A DNA stretch of 5,842 nt from assembly GCA_036742455.1 (NCBI GenBank), contig DAINQU010000052.1:1-5842 (forward strand). The letters are read 5' to 3'. Below, piece by piece: positions 1 to 5,836 of the stretch (positions are counted from its first letter, which is position 1; every line of letters begins with the position of its first letter). Both the position numbers and the translations under genes were made by a program. The notes under the pieces are model-generated. The model ran no database searches. It was not told the DNA's origin and saw only the letters and a list, made by a program, of their open reading frames with translations. Source of the stretch: CAIKZZ01 sp036742455 (GTDB taxonomy: Bacteria; Pseudomonadota; Gammaproteobacteria; Steroidobacterales; Steroidobacteraceae).

Positions 1-1650
1 GCATTTTATGGTGTGGTGGCCGCGTTTCTGGTGGCGTGTCTTGGCTTCCACATGCCGGTAACGGCTGCCGTATCTGCATTTTCGTTGGGCTCTCTGTCAG
101 GCTTCCTCGGCATCATTTGGATTGTTCTCGCGGCGATGTTGCTTTACACGATGACCGTCGTCTCGGGTCGCTTCGAAGTGGTCAAAGATTCGATCATTCA
201 TATCTCGTTTGATCGACGGCTCCAATGCGTACTGATCGCATTTTCTTTTGGAGCAATCATTGAGGGGACATCGGGATTCGGTACGCCCGTAGCGATCGCC
301 GGTGCCGTGATGGTCGGACTCGGATTCCGACCGTTTCAGGCTGCCGTGCTGAATTTGCTCGCAAATACCGCTCCCGTAGCGTGGGGAGCCATCGGTACGC
401 CGATCGTCACGTTAGGTTCTGTCAGCGGAATCGACCCTCTCACCCTCTCGACGATGGCCGGTCACCAGCTGCCGTGGGTCTCGATCCTCGTGCCATTCTG
501 GCTCGTGACCACGTTTGTGAAGATGGAAGGTGGCACGTGGAAGGAGGCGTTTGAAGTATGGCCAGCCGCCTTGTGCGCCGGTGCGTCGTTTGCACTAATG
601 CAGTACTTCGCATCGAGCACGGCAGCGTTGCATCTCATGACCGACGTGGTATCGGGCGTGGTTTCAGTGATCGCGACCGCGCTCTTCCTTCGCTTTATCT
701 GGCATCCGAAAACGCGATTCTTGTTGCGTAGCGAGCGAGCAGCCACATCGGATTCGATGACGAAAGCCACAACCGAATCCGATTGGGCTTATCGTCACGA
801 TGCCGCGACCACGGCGCGTGCCTGGCTGCCGTGGGCGATCCTCATCGCATGCTGCGCGCTGTGGGGAACACCCGACTACAAAAAATACCTCGACGCCCTC
901 TTTGATGGCATCCAGATTAATACCACGGTGTTGGGAGCGAAGTTTGCCGGGGCATTATCCAAACCAATTTGGGATATGCCCGCGCTGCACAATCTCGTGC
1001 AACGGATGCCGCCGGTCGTCCTACCGAACGCAAAGCCCGAGGCGGCCCGGTTTACGATCAACTGGCTATCCGCTGCAGGTACGGGAGTATTCGCCGCCGC
1101 GCTGCTCTCGGGATTAACCCTCGGTCTCAGCGCCGCACAATGGCGCCAGTCCGTCCGTGTGACGTTGCATCGGATGAAAGCACCCGTGCTCGTCATTGCC
1201 TTGGTATTGGGGCTTGGGTACCTGACGCGCTATTCCGGTACGGATGCGGTGCTGGGGCTCGCCTTTACGAGTGCGGGTTCGATGTATCCGTTTTTTGCAG
1301 CCTACCTGGGCTGGCTTGGGGTCTTCCTGACCGGTTCGGATACCGCCTCAAACGCCCTGTTTGGGAGCCTGCAGCGCATCACGGCACAGCAGTTACACCT
1401 GAACGAAGCGCTTATCGTCGCGACGAATTCCACCGGCGGCGTGATGGGTAAAATGATCGATGCCCAGTCCATCATGGTGGCCTGCGCCGCATGCTACGAA
1501 CACCCTGAAGAAGGGACTCGTGCGCTCGGTCCGATTTTCAGAACGGTATTCTTTCATTCCGTCGCGGGTGCGGCCGTCATTGGCGTCATTGCCCTCTTGC
1601 AGGCGTATGTCTTTACCGGTGCCATCCCCCTCATGCCGCCAGGGCCGTAG
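1..1650 (+). CDS. lldP: L-lactate permease, LldP/LctP family (5' end cut by window edge)
   Basis: This is an inner-membrane permease of the lactate permease family, which imports lactate (often glycolate too) with protons. The frame is open from base 1 (reading AFYGVV...), so the GTG at 13 is only an internal codon. By comparison with the ~550-residue E. coli protein, about 40-45 N-terminal residues are missing. Numbering from the GTG at 13, family signatures visible are EGTSGFGTPVAI (84-95), NTAPVAWGAIGTPI (118-131), the RMPPVV segment before the second half, LGWLGVFLTGSDTASNALF (from about 432) and NSTGGVMGKMIDAQSI. Many hydrophobic segments run the whole length and the C-terminus is the usual LQAYV...IP, so the visible part is intact. 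The family is clear. Lactate rather than glycolate as main substrate is inferred from overall resemblance. No lactate dehydrogenase gene is visible beside it. A hairpin terminator candidate follows 83 bases after the stop. Confidence 0.95.
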   Translation, partial: AFYGVVAAFLVACLGFHMPVTAAVSAFSLGSLSGFLGIIWIVLAAMLLYTMTVVSGRFEVVKDSIIHISFDRRLQCVLIAFSFGAIIEGTSGFGTPVAIAGAVMVGLGFRPFQAAVLNLLANTAPVAWGAIGTPIVTLGSVSGIDPLTLSTMAGHQLPWVSILVPFWLVTTFVKMEGGTWKEAFEVWPAALCAGASFALMQYFASSTAALHLMTDVVSGVVSVIATALFLRFIWHPKTRFLLRSERAATSDSMTKATTESDWAYRHDAATTARAWLPWAILIACCALWGTPDYKKYLDALFDGIQINTTVLGAKFAGALSKPIWDMPALHNLVQRMPPVVLPNAKPEAARFTINWLSAAGTGVFAAALLSGLTLGLSAAQWRQSVRVTLHRMKAPVLVIALVLGLGYLTRYSGTDAVLGLAFTSAGSMYPFFAAYLGWLGVFLTGSDTASNALFGSLQRITAQQLHLNEALIVATNSTGGVMGKMIDAQSIMVACAACYEHPEEGTRALGPIFRTVFFHSVAGAAVIGVIALLQAYVFTGAIPLMPPGP

Positions 1651-1733
1651 GGGTGGTCCGAATCGTGGCGCGCGCCGACGAGAGTTCACGGTGACATCAT
1701 CTGACGATGCGGCGTGGAGTCGCCGTTCAATGT

Positions 1734-1761
1734 CGGGCGGCGCACAGCGCCGCCCGTTATT
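1734..1761 (+). terminator. Candidate intrinsic terminator after the lactate permease
   Basis: A perfect 10-bp GC-only stem, CGGGCGGCGC (1734-1743) and GCGCCGCCCG (1747-1756), closes a 3-base ACA loop and is followed by TTATT. The stem is strong but the T-tract is short and interrupted, so termination may be partial or partly Rho-dependent. It lies between the permease stop and the start of the hydrolase, which suggests these are separate transcription units. Confidence 0.6.
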
Positions 1762-1813
1762 GACGCCGAGGGCGAGCGGTGCAGGCTTGCTCATCCAGTG
1801 ATGTAGGTTAGAG

Positions 1814-2692
1814 ATGAAAACTCGACACACTATGCGACGTATCCTGACCACCGTCGGTTTGTCGTTGCTGTACTGTGCGGCGGCGTTCGCAGGCTCCACG
1901 GTGATGCCCGCGATTCCGTATGGGGAGAACCCGGCAGCGGCGCACCGTTTTACTCACGACGGCGTACAACTGTACTTCGAGGAGTATGGCCAGGGTGAGC
2001 CGATTCTGCTCTTGCACGGCAATGGCGAATCCATTGCCAGTTTCAAAGCACAGATCCCAGTATTGGCACGCCGCCATCACGTCATCGCCTTGGACAGCCG
2101 GGGGCATGGCCACTCGCAACTAGGGCCGACAGCATTGTCCTATGAGCTCATGGCAAACGATGTGAACGCGCTCCTTGAGCACATTCATACGAGCCGTGTG
2201 CTCGTACTTGGTCATAGCGACGGCGGCATACTTGCGCTTCTACTCGGCATCCACCATCCGGATAAAGTCAGTCGGTTAGCCGTCATGGGGGCGAACGTCG
2301 ATCCGTCCGGCGCACACGACTGGGCGAGAGACGGCATTGTTCGCCAACGCGAGAAAGTGCAAGCCGAACTAGCGGGCGGTAAGGGCGGCGACGCAGCGCG
2401 ATTTCAATTACAACTCCTCGACTTGATGGGTAATCAGCCGCATATACCGTTGCGTGAGCTCGCTGCGATACGGGCGCCGACCTTGGTCATGGCAGGGGAT
2501 CGGGACGTGATTCGCGATGAACACACCTTGAGCATCTTCCATGCGATTCCGAAGTCGCAGCTCGCGATTTTCCCCGGCGCAACTCACATGATCCCGCAGG
2601 AAGATCCGGAGCGATTTAATCGCACGGTTCTTGCGTTCTTCGACCGTCCGTTTACGTCGCCCGACACGAAAGATTTAGGTTGGTTTGACTAA
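1814..2692 (+). CDS. Exported alpha/beta hydrolase, substrate unknown
   Basis: This 292-residue protein has the alpha/beta hydrolase fold. Residues 1-26 form a Sec signal peptide: basic KTRHTMRR, a hydrophobic core, then AAFA with likely cleavage after Ala26, so the enzyme should act in the periplasm or outside. The Cys at 21 is preceded by LLY, which is not a good lipobox. Catalytic features are the oxyanion HGNG (68-71), the nucleophile elbow GHSDG with Ser135, the acid in GDRD (Asp231) and His258 in ATHMIP. The lid between strands 6 and 7 (about 160-210) is short. These features fit an esterase or lactonase-like hydrolase, but the same motifs occur in haloperoxidase-like and C-C hydrolases, so no substrate is assigned. 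The ATG at 1814 is preceded only by weak TAGG/GAG sequence. An internal ATG at 1832 would keep a shorter signal peptide. It sits between the permease and amtB with 163 and 135 bases of spacer, so it is probably expressed alone. Confidence 0.88.
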   Translation: MKTRHTMRRILTTVGLSLLYCAAAFAGSTVMPAIPYGENPAAAHRFTHDGVQLYFEEYGQGEPILLLHGNGESIASFKAQIPVLARRHHVIALDSRGHGHSQLGPTALSYELMANDVNALLEHIHTSRVLVLGHSDGGILALLLGIHHPDKVSRLAVMGANVDPSGAHDWARDGIVRQREKVQAELAGGKGGDAARFQLQLLDLMGNQPHIPLRELAAIRAPTLVMAGDRDVIRDEHTLSIFHAIPKSQLAIFPGATHMIPQEDPERFNRTVLAFFDRPFTSPDTKDLGWFD

Positions 2693-2764
2693 CTGCGGCG
2701 CCTGAGGTCTGCCGCTCGTCGCGAGTGCTGTCGACGATCCCGGTCTTCGGTCTTGAGAAGGCAG

Positions 2765-2780
2765 TGGTATCCTGACCGCT
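2765..2780 (+). promoter_or_regulatory. Possible sigma-54 (-24/-12) promoter of the ammonium transporter gene
   Basis: The sequence TGGTATCCTGACCGCT has GG (2766-2767) and GC (2778-2779) separated by exactly 10 bases, the hallmark of RpoN promoters. It agrees with TGGYRYR-N4-TTGCW at 9 of 12 defined positions; the TT of the -12 box is CC here. Transcription would start near 2791, leaving a leader of about 37 bases that contains the Shine-Dalgarno. Control of amtB by RpoN and NtrC is common in proteobacteria, which makes the position meaningful. I saw no convincing NtrC-type palindrome upstream. The same bases can be read as an extended -10 box (TGGTATCCT), so a sigma-70 promoter is an alternative. 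Confidence 0.4.
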
Positions 2781-2812
2781 CAGCACCGGAGCCCGTCGCT
2801 TAGAACGGGTTT

Positions 2813-2818
2813 AGGAGG
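2813..2818 (+). promoter_or_regulatory. Shine-Dalgarno of the ammonium transporter gene
   Basis: AGGAGG, followed by GG, ends 9 bases before the ATG at 2828. It is the strongest ribosome binding site in the window and fixes that ATG as the start, although the protein then has an unusually long stretch of about 37 residues before its first conserved membrane helix. Confidence 0.85.
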
Positions 2819-2827
2819 GGACGTGCG

Positions 2828-4135
2828 ATGGCGATTTTAGGATCGAGAGGGGCTAACCTCCGAGCGCTGACCCCGCTTTTTGCCGGGATACCCAATGTGT
2901 CCTTGGCAGGGTCGCTCAGCACCGATCATGCGGATACGGCGTGGGTACTGATCTGCAGCGCGCTCGTAATGCTGATGTGTCTCCCGGGCATCGCTATTTT
3001 TTATGGCGGATTGATTCGCCGTAAGAATGTGCTGTCCGTCCTAGCGCAATGCTTTGCCGTTGCGAGTATCGCCTCATTGTTGTGGTTCTTCATCGGGTTC
3101 CCGTTCGCCTTCGGTGAGGCCGAGCATTGTGGGAACTGGCTCTGCACGGTCAACGTGACCGCATCGGGTGAGACGATGCGCACGGGGATGGTGAGAACCA
3201 TACCGACATCGGCTTTCTTGATGTTTCAAATGACCTTCGCGGCGATCGCGCCGGCGCTTTCCCTGGGGGGCTTTGCCGAACGGATGCGCTTTGGGGCGGT
3301 ACTGCTCTACACCTCATTGTGGTCTGTATTGGTCTATACGCCGGTCGCTCAGTGGGTCTGGGGCGGTGGATGGTTGCAGCGTCTCGGGGCTCTCGACTTC
3401 GCCGGCGGGATCGTCGTTCACGTCGCCTCCGGAGTTTCGGCATTGGTCGCGGCACTGGTGATCGGACAACGCACACACCGGCATGCGGTGACGCCGCCGC
3501 ATTCTCTTCCGTTGGTCGCGATCGGCGGTGGATTATTGTGGGTCGGTTGGTTCGGCTTTAACGGCGGATCGGCACTCGCGGCCAATGAGGACGCGGCGAG
3601 CGCGGTGCTGGTGACGCACTTGGCAGCCTGCTCGGGGGCGCTGACGTGGATGGCGGCGGAATGGAAGCGATACCGTAAGCCCTCCATCAGCGGCGTCTTG
3701 ACCGGCGCTGTCGCAGCGTTAGTCACCATCACTCCGGCGAGTGGCTATGTGACGCCGGCAGCCGGCGTTGTCATCGGCGCGATGGGTAGCGTATTGGCCT
3801 TTGCGGCACTATTGGTCATTCGGGCGCGCTTCTCGGTCGACGATGCGTTGGACGTCTCGCCGATCCATGGCGTAGCTGGGATCGTGGGAGCCCTGCTCAC
3901 CGCGGTGTTCGCCCAAGCGCAGTTCGGTGGCATGGGGCTTCCAGAGGGACGTGGGCTGATCGAGCAATTCGGCGTGCAGTGTCTGAGCTGTGTGGCGGTG
4001 GTGCTCTGGTCGGGCGGTATCAGTTATCTGCTGTTGCAGCTGACGGATCGTCTGGTGGGCTTACGCGTGGATGAGCTGGAAGAGTCCGTCGGGCTGGATA
4101 TCGCGGAGTTTGGCGAGAGCGGGTACGACAACTGA
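2828..4135 (+). CDS. amtB: Ammonium transporter, Amt/AmtB family
   Basis: This 435-residue inner-membrane protein of the Amt/Mep/Rh family conducts ammonium and works as a homotrimer with eleven helices per subunit. The conserved pore residues are present: Phe137 (E. coli Phe107), Trp178 in WGGGW (Trp148), Asp190 in DFAGG (Asp160), the twin histidines His198 and His347 (His168 and His318), and Trp241, Phe244 and Ser248 in WFGFNGGS (Trp212, Phe215, Ser219). FYGGLIRRKNVLS (58-70) is the usual end of the first helix. The N-terminal 37 residues are only mildly hydrophobic, and a cleaved signal peptide as in E. coli is uncertain. The C-terminal tail, which in this family contacts PII protein, reads GLDIAEFGESGY, with Phe where His is common. 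No glnK lies next to it, unlike the classical glnK-amtB operon. A good Shine-Dalgarno and a possible sigma-54 promoter precede it. Downstream it meets the madLM unit tail to tail. Confidence 0.96.
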   Translation: MAILGSRGANLRALTPLFAGIPNVSLAGSLSTDHADTAWVLICSALVMLMCLPGIAIFYGGLIRRKNVLSVLAQCFAVASIASLLWFFIGFPFAFGEAEHCGNWLCTVNVTASGETMRTGMVRTIPTSAFLMFQMTFAAIAPALSLGGFAERMRFGAVLLYTSLWSVLVYTPVAQWVWGGGWLQRLGALDFAGGIVVHVASGVSALVAALVIGQRTHRHAVTPPHSLPLVAIGGGLLWVGWFGFNGGSALAANEDAASAVLVTHLAACSGALTWMAAEWKRYRKPSISGVLTGAVAALVTITPASGYVTPAAGVVIGAMGSVLAFAALLVIRARFSVDDALDVSPIHGVAGIVGALLTAVFAQAQFGGMGLPEGRGLIEQFGVQCLSCVAVVLWSGGISYLLLQLTDRLVGLRVDELEESVGLDIAEFGESGYDN

Positions 4136-4144
4136 TCGCAAAAC

Positions 4145-4212
4145 CCAGAGGACGCGTCGTCCGTAGGTCCTGTACGGGTCGGCGCTGAGCACACGGTGAC
4201 CCTGTCCTCTGG
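4145..4212. repeat. Long-range 9-bp inverted repeat with an internal hairpin
   Basis: CCAGAGGAC (4145-4153) pairs perfectly with GTCCTCTGG (4204-4212), enclosing 50 bases. Inside, CCGTA (4161-4165) pairs with TACGG (4173-4177) around a 7-base loop. On the minus strand the outer stem is followed by GTTTTG, so it could act as a back-up terminator for madLM transcripts reading towards amtB. On the plus strand no T-tract follows. The shape loosely recalls a tRNA, but the D-arm, T-arm and anticodon-loop T33 are missing. Confidence 0.4.
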
Positions 4213-4270
4213 AGCCAGGCCATTGAGTCGGCTGTCGGATCGGTTGGTGCGCTAGCGCGGATCGGCCTCT

Positions 4271-4316
4271 TAAAGGCGTCGACGACTGAGGCCCGTCACG
4301 GTCCTCAGTCGTCGCC
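4271..4316 (-). terminator. Candidate terminator of the madLM unit, possibly bidirectional
   Basis: GACGACTGAGG (4281-4291) and CCTCAGTCGTC (4303-4313) form a perfect 11-bp stem, capped by CCG/CGG (4293-4295 and 4299-4301) around a TCA loop. On the minus strand the stem can extend by GGC/GCC past a 3-base bulge and is then followed by TTTAA, which suits termination of madLM. On the plus strand the hairpin forms as well but is followed by GCCTCAAG with no T-run, so any effect on amtB transcripts would rely on the stem alone or on Rho. Confidence 0.6.
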
Positions 4317-4331
4317 TCAAGGGCAGGGGCG

Positions 4332-4370
4332 GCAGACTTGCACGCCGACGCGGCGATGGTTTGAGTCTGC
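4332..4370. repeat. Nested inverted repeat just past the madM stop
   Basis: GCAGACT (4332-4338) pairs with AGTCTGC (4364-4370), and inside this CGCCG (4343-4347) pairs with CGGCG (4351-4355) around ACG. It begins 7 bases after the madM stop on the minus strand. There is no T-run beside it, so it is more likely a 3' mRNA stabilising stem than a terminator by itself. Confidence 0.4.
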
Positions 4371-4376
4371 TTGGAC

Positions 4377-5156
4377 CTAGCTGAACAATGCTTTGACCGC
4401 CAGATACAGCACCGACGGGCCCAGTAGGCAGCCAAACCCCGTATGAAACGTGGCGACGAGTGAGCCGTAGGGCACCAGACGCCGATCCGTCGCCGCAAGC
4501 CCGGCCGACACGCCGCTCACCGTACCGGCGAGCCCGCCGAAAACCATCGCTGCCTGCGGATTATTCAATCGCATGAAACGCGCAAATACCGGCGTGAAAA
4601 CCATGACGATGATGGCTTTTACCACCCCTGTGGCGATGGATAGCGCAATGATTTCAGAGCTTGCGCCGATCGCCGCGCCGGTGATGGGACCGACGATGTA
4701 GGTGATTGCGCCAGCGCCGATCGTCGTCAAGGCAATAGGGTCACGGACGCCAAATGCGTACGCGATACTGACGCCCGCGACAAATGGCAGGACCGTGCCC
4801 AACACCAACGCGATGAAGCCGAGCCATCCTGCTTTCTTGGCTTCCTCCACGTTCACTTCGCTCGCCGTCGCGACGATGGTGAAATCCCGCATCATTGCGC
4901 CGCCCATGAGCGCAAGTCCGCTGAACTCTGCGAGGTCGGACAGGCCTTTGCTCTTGCCCGTGATCGCGCCGCCCACCCAAGCTAAGGCGAGACCGGCCAA
5001 CACGGCGATGGCAGACCCCGCGACGCGCCCGCCGGTGAGGTGTTTGCCGAGAAAATTCGAGACCAATACGACACAGCCCACAAACGCGAACGCGGTGACC
5101 AAGGGCGCGTCGATGATGGCCTTGTCGATCAGATGCACAACATCGAGGGTGCTCAT
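4377..5156 (-). CDS. madM: Malonate transporter subunit MadM
   Basis: This 259-residue integral membrane protein is the large subunit of the two-component malonate carrier, described as a sodium symporter in Malonomonas rubra and present as MdcM in pseudomonads. The length is close to the usual ~254. Family sequence seen in order: LVTAFAFVG near the first helix (19-27), LTGGRVAGSAIAV (40-52), GLALMGGAMMRDFTIVATA (80-98), TTIGAGAITYIVGPITG (144-160) running on through GASSEIIALSIA, LNNPQAAMVFGGLAGT (197-212), GLAATD (219-224) and GCLLGPSVLYL near the end. The ATG at 5156 overlaps the madL stop as ATGA and is preceded by GGGGA six bases upstream, which lies inside the end of madL, so the two are translationally coupled. 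No malonate decarboxylase gene (mdc or mad) follows it; the unit ends at the hairpins beyond 4377. Sodium coupling here is inferred from the family. Confidence 0.94.
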   Translation of the reverse strand: MSTLDVVHLIDKAIIDAPLVTAFAFVGCVVLVSNFLGKHLTGGRVAGSAIAVLAGLALAWVGGAITGKSKGLSDLAEFSGLALMGGAMMRDFTIVATASEVNVEEAKKAGWLGFIALVLGTVLPFVAGVSIAYAFGVRDPIALTTIGAGAITYIVGPITGAAIGASSEIIALSIATGVVKAIIVMVFTPVFARFMRLNNPQAAMVFGGLAGTVSGVSAGLAATDRRLVPYGSLVATFHTGFGCLLGPSVLYLAVKALFS

Positions 5157-5560
5157 GGTTCATCCCCGGTGTTCGCGACGTCAAATGCCGCATTCGCAAT
5201 GTGCGCTTTCTCAATTACACGATTAATAACGGCGATTACGAGGAAGCAGAGCAACACGGAGCTGACGGCGCTAATTAGCGCGATCGGGCCGGATCGAACG
5301 GCGATGATGACGTTTTGCGTGGCGGCTACGGCCACAACGACCGGTATGTACATCGCGGCCCAGAACGTGACGCCTTTGCGCATTTCCGGCGCGTAGATAC
5401 CACGCTGCTGCAAAAAATGAAGTGCAGCAATGAGGAGCAGCATCGCGATGCCGACGCCACCGACATTGGCCTTCACACCGATCGCTGCCGCTAATCCCTC
5501 GCCAACCATCAGGCCGACGAGATAACAGACGGCTAACAAAGCCGTACCCAAGATAACCAT
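5153..5560 (-). CDS. madL: Malonate transporter subunit MadL
   Basis: This is the small membrane subunit of the malonate carrier and is needed together with MadM. From the ATG at 5560 it has 135 residues. It shows four hydrophobic segments and the family stretches GVKANVGGVGIAMLLLI (28-44) and FWAAMYIPVVVAVAATQNV (66-84). I chose ATG 5560 because the family begins with a short M-V/I-I-x-G-x-ALLA-type helix and because AAGGGGGT lies just before it. The frame stays open upstream to the window edge, so an automatic caller might start at the TTG at 5752 and add 64 residues. That extension is rich in Arg, Asp and Pro, uses rare-type codons (AGA, AGG, CTA, ATA) and looks like leader DNA. The C-terminal tail (about 117-135) is polar and should face the cytoplasm. 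The stop overlaps the madM start. Confidence 0.92.
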   Translation of the reverse strand: MVILGTALLAVCYLVGLMVGEGLAAAIGVKANVGGVGIAMLLLIAALHFLQQRGIYAPEMRKGVTFWAAMYIPVVVAVAATQNVIIAVRSGPIALISAVSSVLLCFLVIAVINRVIEKAHIANAAFDVANTGDEP

Positions 5561-5571
5561 CGGACCCCCTT
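5561..5571 (-). promoter_or_regulatory. Shine-Dalgarno of madL
   Basis: On the minus strand AAGGGGGT, one base from AAGGAGGT, lies with its last G four bases before the ATG at 5560. It is preceded by a run of A. It decides in favour of the short MadL over the in-frame TTG at 5752, which has only a distant purine stretch. Confidence 0.65.
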
Positions 5572-5807
5572 TTTTCTCTAATCGAGCGTCTGCATCCCTA
5601 AAAAACCACGGATGGCGCGGGCGGTCAAGGCCGAAGGAACGGACGTCAATGTGTCGGGCGACGGTATGGACTGCCATCGCGCTGTCGGGGCCCATTTTCG
5701 GCATCTGGCCGGGATTTATGAGTAGCCTTCTCGCGTTTCCTCTAACGACCAAGACACCGCGGTTGACACCTGAAATCTCACGAGTCCACCCAAACCCCTC
5801 ATCCGCG

Positions 5808-5836
5808 TTGACCGGTGGTCCGACACCGGATAGGGT
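5808..5836 (+). promoter_or_regulatory. Possible rightward sigma-70 promoter with an internal palindrome
   Basis: TTGACC (5808-5813) and TAGGGT (5831-5836) are separated by 17 bases. The -35 matches five of six consensus bases, the -10 only three of six. Overlapping the spacer is the inverted repeat CCGGTG (5812-5817) and CACCGG (5824-5829), which could be an operator. It would drive a divergent gene beyond the right edge, possibly a regulator of madLM, but this cannot be seen. Confidence 0.25.

Larger units (their letters stand above)
4136..4376. other. Convergent intergenic region rich in inverted repeats
   Basis: These 241 bases separate the stops of amtB (+) and madM (-). I find no credible gene; a minus-strand frame across it (4498-4061) runs into both neighbours out of frame and resembles nothing. 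It holds three groups of inverted repeats (4145-4212, 4281-4313, 4332-4370), a perfect GCGCTAGCGC palindrome at 4249-4258, and a direct repeat CGGATCGG at 4236-4243 and 4258-4265. Termination from both sides is the simplest role. Confidence 0.6.

Noticed and set aside
969..1451. 160-residue plus-strand frame inside the lactate permease gene
   Set aside because: It overlaps the strongly conserved permease in another frame, and its Arg- and Gly-rich translation resembles no family.
1760..1788. TTGACG as a -35 box before the hydrolase
   Set aside because: No acceptable -10 lies 16-18 bases downstream (AGGCTT), and the TT belongs to the terminator tail.
1778..1791. Sigma-54-like GG...TTGCT upstream of the hydrolase
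   Set aside because: The GG and GC are separated by 9 bases, not the required 10.
1393..1899. 168-residue minus-strand frame covering the end of the permease and the start of the hydrolase
   Set aside because: It is antisense to two clear genes and the spacer, has no ribosome binding site I could see, and has low-complexity Arg-rich composition.
2792..2812. CCCGT/ACGGG hairpin followed by TTT before amtB
   Set aside because: The stem has only 5 bp with an 8-base loop and three T, too weak to call an attenuator or terminator.
2777..2924. 12-base direct repeat CGCTCAGCACCG at 2777-2788 and 2913-2924
   Set aside because: About one exact 12-mer repeat is expected by chance in a window of this size, and the second copy is inside amtB coding sequence.
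4061..4498. 145-residue minus-strand frame across the convergent spacer
   Set aside because: It starts inside madM out of frame, ends inside amtB antisense, and crosses all the hairpins; no family resemblance.
4702..5226. 174-residue plus-strand frame antisense to madM and madL
   Set aside because: It is a mirror of the GC-biased codons of the well-supported madM gene.
5612..5722. 36-codon plus-strand frame in the madL leader
   Set aside because: It has no Shine-Dalgarno, no recognisable sequence and is antisense to the madL leader.
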